A DNA stretch of 64,000 nt from Dictyostelium firmibasis (Eukaryota; Evosea; Eumycetozoa; Dictyosteliales; Dictyosteliaceae). The notes beneath the pieces are model-generated. The model saw nothing but the letters and a program-made list of their open reading frames with translations. It did not search any database and was not told the DNA's origin. Shown one piece after another: positions 36,868 through 64,000 of the stretch. Positions within the stretch are counted from its first letter, which is position 1; every line of letters starts with the position of its first letter. The stretch is from assembly GCA_036169595.1 (NCBI GenBank), contig CM069770.1, forward strand, positions 1,441,001 to 1,505,000, written 5' to 3'. The position numbers were made by a program, and so were the translations under genes.

Positions 36868-39800
36868 TGGGTCTCAAAATGACCATTAACCAATGGAATG
36901 TCAGAGGGTGGAGTACTGACAGGTCATTTAGTCAAAAAACAAACCTTATCGATATCCTTTCAGATAAGAACACTCCCACAATCACAGTAGTAAATGAACT
37001 AAACGCAGACTTTACAGCTGCCAATCTAAGCTTCCCCGGTTCAATTATTAGTGTCTCAAGCAGAGGTAACGGCATTGGCATCCTCAATCACAACAACAAC
37101 TCTATCAAAATCACACCCAAAATTATAATCGAAGGTAGAGCCATACTGGCAGAAATATGTATTAATAGCCTCTCTATTTCAATACTCGCCATATATGCCC
37201 CGGCAAACCCAGAAAAAAGAAAGAGCTTCACAGAGGAACTCAGAAAAATTTATAACGACCTCTGCCTAACTATGACAGAAAAAATTGATATCATTGCAGG
37301 CGACTTCAATTGTCTAGATTTCAACGATCTAAACGAGGAAGGTCAATCTGAGAATCCAGACGAATTAGCTTCTCTCATCGAATCAATAAGATTTACGAAT
37401 AACCTTCGAGATATGGACCCAGAAAAGAAACACACATTCTTGAGAATACACAAAGATCAAAACCAAGTAGTCACCAGAACAATCACAAGACGATTGGACA
37501 GGATATACATATCAAACAGCCTTATCGATTTCGGTAACCTCAACTTCCAAAATATTATTCCTCCTTCAGTTGACGGAACCCCGTTGTCTGACCACAACTT
37601 CATATCCACTGGCCTCTTGCTAAACACTACTCTCCAATCATCTAAAAGGAACAGATGGAAATTAAAAAACACCTCTATCCTAGCCAATCCCATGCTGGCA
37701 AAAGTTGACTCAATTTTAAAAGACGCTAACCAACTCAACTCTGATTTTCCTGGCTCATTTGGTTTCAATCAACTGCAATCTCTAATTTCGAGAATTAAAT
37801 TGTTATACCAAGAATTTCAAAAACAAGGAGACTACAACGCGAAAGCCATCACAAATAATCTCAAAGACCTTCTTCAATCGGATTTAAGAGACTATGCATA
37901 CAACGCACTTCTGGCAATCAAAGACTCAAAAAAAATCGATATGAAAATGAGATCAGATCTACGAAACTATTGCGAAGAAACCTCTCTTAAATACATCTCA
38001 GCAAAGATCAAAAAAAGAACTTTGGACTTCAAACTAGATGCCATTAAAAACGATGAAGGAGTCACCATTAGAGACCAAACGGGAATCGAAAATGAATTTT
38101 TCAATTTTTATAAAACTCTATATGATCTCAAACCAGATTCTCCAAGAGAACACATCGACATGCTAAAACATTGGAAATTTCAACAAGATGAAAGTTGGAC
38201 AGAACTAGATAAGGATTTTTCGGAAGAGGAAATTATCGAAGTTATAAACCAGCTGAATCCAAATAAATCTCCCGGACCAGACGGTATCACCAATCTCTTC
38301 TTTATTACACACAAAAAGAAATTGGCACCCCTTTTAGCCTCAGCATTCAATGATTCACTAGAAAACCCTTTTAAAATCAATAAAAAACATAAAGAAGGAC
38401 TCATTATTACAATTCCAAAAAAAGGCGATCCAGAATTAATTAAAAACAGAAGACCAATTACTCTGGCAAACTGCATCTACAAAATCCAGTCAAAGACCAT
38501 CAATAATAGATTAGTTAAGATTCTTCCCAAAGTAATCAACACCAATCAAAAAGGTTTTGTCCCAGGAAGATTTATTTTGGACAACATTTTTACTATCAAT
38601 GAAACGATATCGTATTGTAACCAAAAGAATTTAAACGGGATAATAACTTTCTACGATTTCGAAAAAGCCTTTGATTCAATCTCTCACGATTCAATCCTTA
38701 GAACGCTACTCCATATTAATATCCCGTACAAAATAACCAATCTTATTATGAGTCTTTTGACAGATTCAGAAGCAAGAGTAGAAGTAAACAACAACAAAAC
38801 ACAACCTTTCATTATTAAAAGGGGAGTAAAACAAGGAGACCCTTTATCACCGACCCTTTTCGTACTAGTTATCGAATCTCTGGCTAGAGTAATATTGGAA
38901 GATAACAACATAACAGGACTACCTTTAAACGATGGACCACAAAGAGAAAAATTCCAAGGCTTCGCGGATGATTCGACTTCTTTGGTAGAGAATAAAAATC
39001 AACTAAAAATGGTTCTTAAACACTTCAACACCTTTTGTAAAGCAACCTCCTCCAAATTAAATCTGGATAAATCAGCATCGATAGTTCTGGGTAATACAAA
39101 CTACAATGGAATCGAGATTCCGGAGTCAAATAACCCAGAAAGATACCTAGGATACTTCTTCACTAAGAATGGTATCCACAGGAAAATGCCTGAAATTCTG
39201 AGATCAATTCGAGCATCTCTTTTACTTTGGAAAACAACAGGGACCACGGTAAAAACTATAACTAGCATTCTTAAAGCCTTCGCATTATCAAAACTAACAT
39301 ACTTTTCATATATTGAAAAATATAATGAGAATGAACTGAAACAAATTAACAAAATAGTGGAATGGTTCCTTTCGGCCTCAAACTACAAAAACTCCACAGG
39401 ATTCAATGTTATTAATCTCATGAGCGCAAGAAGATCAAGATACCCAATGGAACAAGGTGGGTGGAATATATGGGACATCGAACAAAGACAAAAAGCCCAA
39501 AGACTATGGATAATCAACGAATTCATCCACGCACAAGAAAACAATTCATTGTCATCAGCCACTCATAAAAGCTGGAACTTTCAATTAACATCAAATAGAA
39601 TTACCTCACAATTTCTAAAGAGTAATATAGATGATTGGAACAAAAGTAGAACTAAAAGAGGAATTTTCCGATTCGCCATTTCAATAAAAAATCAATCGGG
39701 TCTTCCCTTATCTCTATCTGAATGGTATAAAGAAATTGACTCCAAAGAGGAAAGAATACCTAAAACCTTTCTCCAAGATAATCTTTCTATGAGAGGGTAT

Positions 39801-40544
39801 AACTATAACTTCCTTTTCACCAACATACTAAATATCAAAGATCCAAAAACTAAAAACACAATGTTTAGATTTCATTCGAGATGCCTCCCTCTAAACTATC
39901 TCCACGAAAAACCATGCCCAATGTGTAATACTAACATGTCTATTGATCCATACGGTCACCTATTCTTTAGCTGCACAAAAACAAAAAACTTCATAAATAT
40001 TAACAAACTAAAAAATTTCGTCTTTGTGACAACAGGTAGACTTTCAAACTGGACGGTGGATAGAGCGATTGTAAATGGAAAACCAATTATCAAAATATTT
40101 CCAAAATTCAATAACAATACTCCAACCGATAACCAAATCAATCCTGACTACGGAATAGAAGCCTTCCACAAGCCTTACTTCACATGGTGTTATAAAGCCA
40201 TTAATTATGACTTAAACAGATCATATGCATACAATAATGTAATAGCATTAATCATGCATCACATATGGATATGGATTTGTAATCAATTGTATGGTAACAA
40301 AGAGCTACAAGATACCAATCTGGATTTTGAAATGCTGACAAACAAATGGCACCAACTAGCCTCTATGGAATACATCAAATTATTAAAAGAATATAAATTA
40401 TCGATGGCCAAAGAACCAGAAAGATTCAATGATATCAACTCTTATAATAATAATATAAAAATAATCAAAAACAGGATTTCAAAAAAATACTGTATATTAA
40501 GAAAATCTCTCCCTAATAATGTGATTGTGGACTTTTTCATATAA
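36867..40544 (+). CDS. TRE3 ORF2: AP-type endonuclease, reverse transcriptase, zinc finger
   Basis: 1225 codons, start MGLKMTINQWNVRGWS. The apurinic-type endonuclease occupies about residues 1-250 (NQWNVRGW, VVNELNADF, IAGDFNCLDF, RRLDRIYIS, LSDHNFIS). The reverse transcriptase occupies about 440-750 (NKSPGPDGITN, RRPITLANCIYKI, YDFEKAFDSISHDS, RGVKQGDPLSP, and the catalytic box QGFADDST). The C terminus has a CCHC-like motif (CPMCNTNMSIDPYGHLFFSC, about residues 1016-1036). It nicks the target and copies the element RNA at the nick. All key residues are present, so the protein looks functional. Confidence 0.93.
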   Translation: MGLKMTINQWNVRGWSTDRSFSQKTNLIDILSDKNTPTITVVNELNADFTAANLSFPGSIISVSSRGNGIGILNHNNNSIKITPKIIIEGRAILAEICINSLSISILAIYAPANPEKRKSFTEELRKIYNDLCLTMTEKIDIIAGDFNCLDFNDLNEEGQSENPDELASLIESIRFTNNLRDMDPEKKHTFLRIHKDQNQVVTRTITRRLDRIYISNSLIDFGNLNFQNIIPPSVDGTPLSDHNFISTGLLLNTTLQSSKRNRWKLKNTSILANPMLAKVDSILKDANQLNSDFPGSFGFNQLQSLISRIKLLYQEFQKQGDYNAKAITNNLKDLLQSDLRDYAYNALLAIKDSKKIDMKMRSDLRNYCEETSLKYISAKIKKRTLDFKLDAIKNDEGVTIRDQTGIENEFFNFYKTLYDLKPDSPREHIDMLKHWKFQQDESWTELDKDFSEEEIIEVINQLNPNKSPGPDGITNLFFITHKKKLAPLLASAFNDSLENPFKINKKHKEGLIITIPKKGDPELIKNRRPITLANCIYKIQSKTINNRLVKILPKVINTNQKGFVPGRFILDNIFTINETISYCNQKNLNGIITFYDFEKAFDSISHDSILRTLLHINIPYKITNLIMSLLTDSEARVEVNNNKTQPFIIKRGVKQGDPLSPTLFVLVIESLARVILEDNNITGLPLNDGPQREKFQGFADDSTSLVENKNQLKMVLKHFNTFCKATSSKLNLDKSASIVLGNTNYNGIEIPESNNPERYLGYFFTKNGIHRKMPEILRSIRASLLLWKTTGTTVKTITSILKAFALSKLTYFSYIEKYNENELKQINKIVEWFLSASNYKNSTGFNVINLMSARRSRYPMEQGGWNIWDIEQRQKAQRLWIINEFIHAQENNSLSSATHKSWNFQLTSNRITSQFLKSNIDDWNKSRTKRGIFRFAISIKNQSGLPLSLSEWYKEIDSKEERIPKTFLQDNLSMRGYNYNFLFTNILNIKDPKTKNTMFRFHSRCLPLNYLHEKPCPMCNTNMSIDPYGHLFFSCTKTKNFININKLKNFVFVTTGRLSNWTVDRAIVNGKPIIKIFPKFNNNTPTDNQINPDYGIEAFHKPYFTWCYKAINYDLNRSYAYNNVIALIMHHIWIWICNQLYGNKELQDTNLDFEMLTNKWHQLASMEYIKLLKEYKLSMAKEPERFNDINSYNNNIKIIKNRISKKYCILRKSLPNNVIVDFFI

Positions 40545-40672
40545 ATGTAAAAGCATCATATAATGAACATTAATTAAATTAACTATTAAAAAAATAATAA
40601 ACTTTATTATTGTTAAAGACTAAGGTCAAACAATAATCATTAATATTAAAAAAAAAAAAAAAAAAAAAAAAA

Positions 40673-40701
40673 CATGGTGATTAGAAATTCTAATCCCAAT
40701 A

Positions 40702-40736
<35 letters not shown>
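40673..40736 (+). repeat. Second poly(A)-tailed fragment with a palindrome
   Basis: After the TRE3 tail there are 36 bp containing the palindrome GATTAGAAATTCTAATC (40679-40695) and AATAATATT, followed by another A tract (40709-40736). It could be the stub of a further retroelement or part of the TRE3 3' end. Confidence 0.5.
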
Positions 40737-40738
<2 letters not shown>

Positions 40739-40886
40739 TTGAGTATGTAAAATTGTAAAACCAAACTGGAACCGAAAATTGCAGAGAGAGCAATGGTGAT
40801 TGGATTGAGTGATTTACCCCCATGCCATACAAGAGTGCAGTGGTGAAGAGAGCAGATGCAGCGGCACCTAAAATCTTACCTAACAT
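40737..40886 (-). pseudogene. Remnant of a small hydrophobic protein gene, frameshifted and truncated
   Basis: Reading from the ATG at 40886: MLGKILGAAASALFTTALL, YGMG, then the frame must shift by one base at a run of five Gs to continue as GKSLNPITIALSAIFG and SSLVLQFYILK. It then runs into the poly(A) of the mobile-element pile-up at 40737. Two hydrophobic helices suggest a small membrane, perhaps mitochondrial, protein. The break is either a real one-base deletion or an assembly error; the missing 3' end was displaced or lost by insertion. I do not recognise the family. Confidence 0.5.
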
Positions 40887-41589
40887 TAAAACCAAACATT
40901 TTTTTTTTTTATTTTTTTTATTTTAATTTTTATAATTTATAACGTAATGTTATAATTATAAAAATGTCATACAATAATCATAAAAAAAAAAAAAAATGTC
41001 CACAATTCTTTGTTTTAATAGTTGAAGTGTTAGATTCCTTTTACAAATGATAATTTTGCTTCTATTATTGATTTTTTTAATATTTAATTAATTATTTTTG
41101 TTGAAATGCAGAGGTAGAAAACCAATAAGTTCATCAAACTCAAATTAACATTATTATTTTCAATAGTGTTGGTCTTATCACAAAATAATTAATTAAATAT
41201 TAAAATAACTAAAATAATCTAAATAAATATATTGTTTATATATTAAAAAAAACAAACTACATTAAATTGTTTTACTATGACGAGAATTAAAAAAAGAAAA
41301 ATAAAAAATTTTTTTTTGTGAAAGCAATACTTTTTCATATTTTTAAAAGATATTTTCAAAAAAAAAAAAACAAGATGGGTATTATAAAAAAAAGTGTAAA
41401 AATTTAAAAAAAAACTAAAAACTACATATAGTTATCCACCAATTTATACATAACCAAAAAAAATATAAAAAATATTTTAATAGTAAAACAATAAAAAAAA
41501 AAAATAAAAATAAAAAAAAAAAAAATTTAAAAAAAAATAATTCTTTTTTTAAAAATCGAAAAACAAATTTAATTTTAAAAACGTTTGAT
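40887..41589. other. Intergenic region with an inverted repeat
   Basis: AT-rich. TTAATATTTAATTAATTATT (41078-41100) is the inverse complement of 41181-41203, enclosing an 80-bp less AT-rich loop (GCAGAGGTAGAAAACCAATA). It also holds the promoter of the plus gene at 41590. No coding signal is visible. Confidence 0.55.
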
Positions 41590-46721
<5,132 letters not shown>

Positions 46722-46778
46722 ATACACTGAATTTTGTTTGTAATAAATTTTTTAAATTTTCTCTATTTTTATTTTCTG

Positions 46779-51620
<4,842 letters not shown>

Positions 51621-51963
51621 TATGTTATTTAATTTTTTTTTATTATTTTATTATTATATATTTTCTTCTATTTCTTGAATTTTTTTTTTTCTTTATACTT
51701 TTTTTTTTTTGCTTTCTATTTTTTTTTAAAAATTTTTTTTTTTTTGTTTTTTTTTTTTAATATTACAAAAATTACAATTAGGCGCCTTAAAATGGTGGGG
51801 TGTGTTTGATTATTATTTACATAGAAAATGAGTTTATTATATATATTATATATGGTATATAAATTATTATTATTATATGTATCACTATATAGTGACGATG
51901 TGTGTGATTATGTACAAAAAGGATATGTGATACTGTTAATAAATGAATATATCAATTTTTTTC

Positions 51964-52005
<42 letters not shown>

Positions 52006-52664
52006 AAAAAATTTTTTTAAAAAAAAAAAAAAAAAAGCTAATTTTAGCTTTTTGTGTATATGTGATTGTGTGTAAAATTTAAATAAATAAATAAATTAAA
52101 TAAATAAATAAAAAAATTAACAAATAAATAAATAAATAAATATTTTAGATAAATAAAAAAAAATAATATAAAAAAAAAAAAAAAATCTAGATTTATATAT
52201 ATTTTTTTTCTTTGTATATTTTATTTTTTTGAGACATTAATTTTCAATATTATTAAAAAAAAAAAAAACATATATTAAATAAAAAAAAAAAATAAAATAA
52301 AAAAAAAAATAATAAATAAAAAAAAATTTTTAAAAAAAATTATTTAAATAAACCTTTAATTCGAGTCTAATGATTTAAAAACACTCACACACATAAAAAA
52401 CGTAAACCCCCCAATAAAAATAAAAAAATCCAACACAAATATTTATTTATAATTTCCTTTGTTATTGCAATAATATATATAAAAATAAAACAATAAACTT
52501 TTAGATCAATCATATAAAATAATAATTCTCTTTAATTTAGTGTGTTTATTATAAATTATTTTTCTTTTTATTTTTTTATTTTTTTATTTTTTATTTTTTT
52601 CTATTCATTTGATTAATATTGTTATTATAAAAGTAAAGTATGGGTTTGTGGGGTTTTTATTTGA
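51621..52664. other. Gene-free region upstream of the kelch-RhoGAP gene
   Basis: A/T homopolymers, an A tract at 51966-51999, and AAATAAAT-type runs at 52080-52160. A less biased stretch lies at 51780-51950. The region contains the promoter of the minus gene to the left. No coding signal is convincing. Confidence 0.55.
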
Positions 52665-53600
52665 TTATTGTTTATTCTTTTCTTTTTTTTTTTCTTTTTT
52701 ATTGTTGTGTTTATTTATTTGACGGAATGGGAGTAATTTTTTGTAAATTGTTCTGCAACATGATGGTAATATATTTTTATATTGTACGTTTTCTGCTAAT
52801 GTTTTATCAAAATCCCAAATTTTATTTTTATTTGTGTTAACTGGTTTTAGTTGTGATTGTTGTTGTTGTTCTTGTTGTTGTTGTTCTTGTTGTCGAAATT
52901 GTTGCTTTTGTTGTTGTTCTTTGAAAATGCTTAATATATTATTTAATATTTTAATTGAATTTTTATCGATAATATTGATATTGTTGGCTTCTTTTAATTG
53001 TTCTTTTAATTGAAATGTTATTAATCGATAATTTTTTAGCTCAACCTCCATAATTTTCAATTTCTCTGAAATCGTATCATTTTCTTTTTTAAATTTTCTA
53101 ATGACACAATCTTTTTCTTCTAACATTTTCCCTGAATTTGGATCATCTATTTCTTCAAATTTTCATTGTGTTTAATATTGGCGGGTATCCTTTTGGTGTG
53201 GTTTCTTTTTCTTTTTTTTTTCTCTCGATATTTTCTTTTTACGCATTCATCGCATCAATTAATAATATTTTTTGAATGTTTTGTGAAACCTGGCCAAACG
53301 ATTTTTAATATTTTTAAATAATCCAATATGTTGTGAAAATTTATATTTGGACAACCATTTCTATGTGCTTCATTTAAATAGTGAATTGCATACTCTTTTT
53401 TAATTGATTTTTAAAGGGTTTTTTGATGGGACAATGTTTTGTCGACAACAAGAGTTAATGGATCGAATTTTTCCTCATCTATATATTTTTTTACAGTTTC
53501 TTTTGTTTGACTGTCAAAAATTACATTAGATGATATAATAGTTATAAAACTGTGAGAATAATCTATCATCAATTTGTGTATTTGTCTCGTTTTCCATTGT
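52665..53600 (-). pseudogene. Broken coiled-coil/Gln-rich gene with several lesions
   Basis: From MENETNTQIDDRLFSQFYN (start at about 53599) the frame is lost at about 53530 but continues in another frame as SNVIFDSQTKETVKKYIDEE. An in-frame TAA follows KTLSHQKTL. Coding sense continues (KEYAIHYLNEAHRNGCPNIN, WPGFTKHSKNI), followed by a TGA, then REKKKEKETTPKGYPPIL. A one-base shift near 53162 leads into FEEIDDPNSGKMLEEKDC and the clean 153-codon ORF 52665-53126, a coiled coil with a QQEQQQQ run. At least four lesions are visible. The last ORF could still be expressed from its own Met, but the continuity upstream argues for a dying gene. Family unknown. Confidence 0.6.
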
Positions 53601-54260
53601 TTTAATCTTGAATTAATTAATTGAAAAAAAAAAATTTTGAGTTGCCAATTAAAAAAAAATTCCAACAAAACAAAAAAATTTTTAGTTAAAAAAAAAAAAT
53701 TTTTTAAAAAAAAGAATTTGTTGTTTTTAAAAAAAAAAAAAAATTTAATTATAATCATAATTTTTTCTTTCTATTTATGGCCAGCCATAAATTCTAGAAT
53801 TTTTTTTTATAATATAGAAAAAAAAAAAAAAAAAAAAAATTAAAATAAAAAAAAAATTAACACCCACATTTTTGTAAAAAACAAAAATGTGAAAGAAAAA
53901 CTTAAATAGTAAAAAAAAAAATAAAAATAAAAATAAAAAATTTTTTTGGTGAAGAAATTTAGACTTAAAATGATTGGAAAACTAATAATTACACACAAAG
54001 ATTTTTTTTTCAATTTTCTTTGAATGATTTCTTAGTGAATTGAAAAAAAAACGGCTGAATTTTTTAAAAAAAGGCAAAAAAATAAAAAAAAAAAATAAAA
54101 AAAAATAACTATAAAAAAATAAAAAAAAAAAAACAATCATTACTTCTTATTTTACCTATTTTTTTTATTTTTTTTTATTGTTATTTTTCTTTATTTTTTT
54201 TTAATTTTTTTTTTATTTTTTGTAAAAAAAAATTTTGAGATAAAAATAGGATTATCTTGA

Positions 54261-54312
<52 letters not shown>

Positions 54313-54488
54313 CACCAAAATTAAATTAAATGTAACCATCCCAATACTGCGATTAAAAAAAAAAAAAAAAAAAAAAAAATATTTTTAAAATTAAAATTAA
54401 AAATAAATATATATAAAATAGAACCAGAGCATACACCATATAAAATAAATAATATTTAAAAACACACACTCACATATATGTATAAAAA
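53601..54488. other. Gene-free region upstream of the SNF2-RING gene
   Basis: Poly-A/T tracts dominate, including a long A run at 54261-54310. A stretch from 54311 to 54488 with ACACACACTCACATAT may be 5' UTR. No coding signal is visible. Confidence 0.6.
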
Positions 54489-60002
<5,514 letters not shown>

Positions 60003-60197
60003 TAACCACTCCAACTTTTTAATTTTTTAATAAAACAATAAATCATAAAGTTTGGTTAAAAACAAACTTTTTTTAAAAATTGCATTCAGTTTATTGAGAT
60101 TGAAAATATATTTTTTATTTTTTATGTCACTACGATTTTTTTTGCTTTTGTTTTATTTGAAAAATATATTATATTTACTATTGAACTTATTATTTAT
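60003..60197. terminator. Shared 3' region of convergent SNF2-RING and kinase genes
   Basis: 195 bp separate the two stop codons. AATAAA-type polyadenylation signals are present near 60031-60043 for the plus gene, and AATAAATAATAAG on the minus strand near 60188-60200. Confidence 0.5.
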
Positions 60198-63910
<3,713 letters not shown>

Positions 63911-64000
63911 AGTTTTAAAAACTTTAAAGTTGTAATTATTTGTAGAAAAAAAAATAAAAATTAAAAAAATAAAAATTAAAAAAATAAAAAAAATAAAAAC
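63911..64000. promoter_or_regulatory. Upstream region of the kinase gene
   Basis: 90 bp of A-rich DNA before the right edge (5' UTR and part of the promoter of the minus gene). No specific element is recognisable. Confidence 0.4.

Larger units (their letters stand above)
35378..40672 (+). mobile_element. Full-length TRE3-type non-LTR retrotransposon
   Basis: About 5.3 kb, comprising a 248-bp 5' UTR, ORF1, ORF2, a 3' UTR and an A tail (40649-40672). Both ORFs are open. It is less AT-rich than host DNA. It lies on the plus strand, downstream of the tRNA and in the same orientation, as reported for TRE3 elements. No target duplication was found, perhaps because it is stacked against another element at each end. 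Confidence 0.9.

Noticed and set aside
38180-38476. Minus-strand ORFs inside TRE3 ORF2 (also 37457-37768 and 39101-39352)
   Set aside because: They are antisense shadows of a long, clearly functional reading frame.

Overview
The window is nuclear DNA of a social amoeba, almost certainly Dictyostelium discoideum. It is extremely AT-rich, with long A/T homopolymers, short AT-rich introns (GTAAGT/GTATGT...AG), trinucleotide arrays encoding poly-Asn and poly-Gln, FNIP-repeat proteins, and Dictyostelium-type mobile elements that sit at fixed distances from a tRNA gene. Exon structures below were derived by hand; the spliced lengths of the main multi-exon genes come out divisible by three.

Left arm (1-21.9 kb): a TRAF-type zinc-finger gene cut by the left edge (minus); gene debris at 1-1.8 kb; a broken B-box/FNIP-repeat gene (minus, 2.0-3.4 kb); a small secreted Cys-rich protein (plus); a DUF1206-like membrane protein whose 5' end probably lies in the upstream Asn/Ser-rich ORF (minus, 4.7-7.3 kb); eIF3 subunit L (minus) and eIF3 subunit A (plus), transcribed divergently from one 0.66 kb intergenic region; a giant protein with two lipid-kinase-like modules, ankyrin-like repeats, an LRR-like block and FNIP repeats (plus, 15.4-21.1 kb); and a saposin-domain secreted protein (minus).

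Mobile-element island (22.4-40.74 kb): it is centred on a tRNA-Val(AAC) gene at 34421-34494. A Ty3/gypsy LTR element resembling DGLT-A (minus, 22398-34406) ends 14 bp upstream of the tRNA. Its gag-pol is interrupted by a 4.55 kb DNA transposon with CCCCCTGC inverted termini and an intact four-exon gene (26169-30721). Its tRNA-proximal LTR is interrupted by a 1.64 kb poly(A)-tailed retroelement (minus) made largely of 215-bp tandem modules, with a 13-bp target duplication. Downstream of the tRNA lie a 5'-truncated TRE3-type non-LTR element and a full-length TRE3 with ORF1 and ORF2. The last element abuts the remnant of a small hydrophobic-protein gene.

Right arm (40.9-64 kb): a secreted/multi-spanning membrane protein with a beta-helix-like ectodomain (plus); a kelch-RhoGAP protein (minus); a multiply broken coiled-coil gene (minus); a Rad5/HLTF-like SNF2-RING ATPase whose RING is split by a very large Asn-rich insertion (plus); and a C2-ankyrin-SAM-TKL-type kinase, reconstructed here from six exons (minus).

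The host genes do not form one pathway. The two clear functional groupings are the head-to-head eIF3 subunit pair and the nested pile-up of tRNA-targeting transposons.
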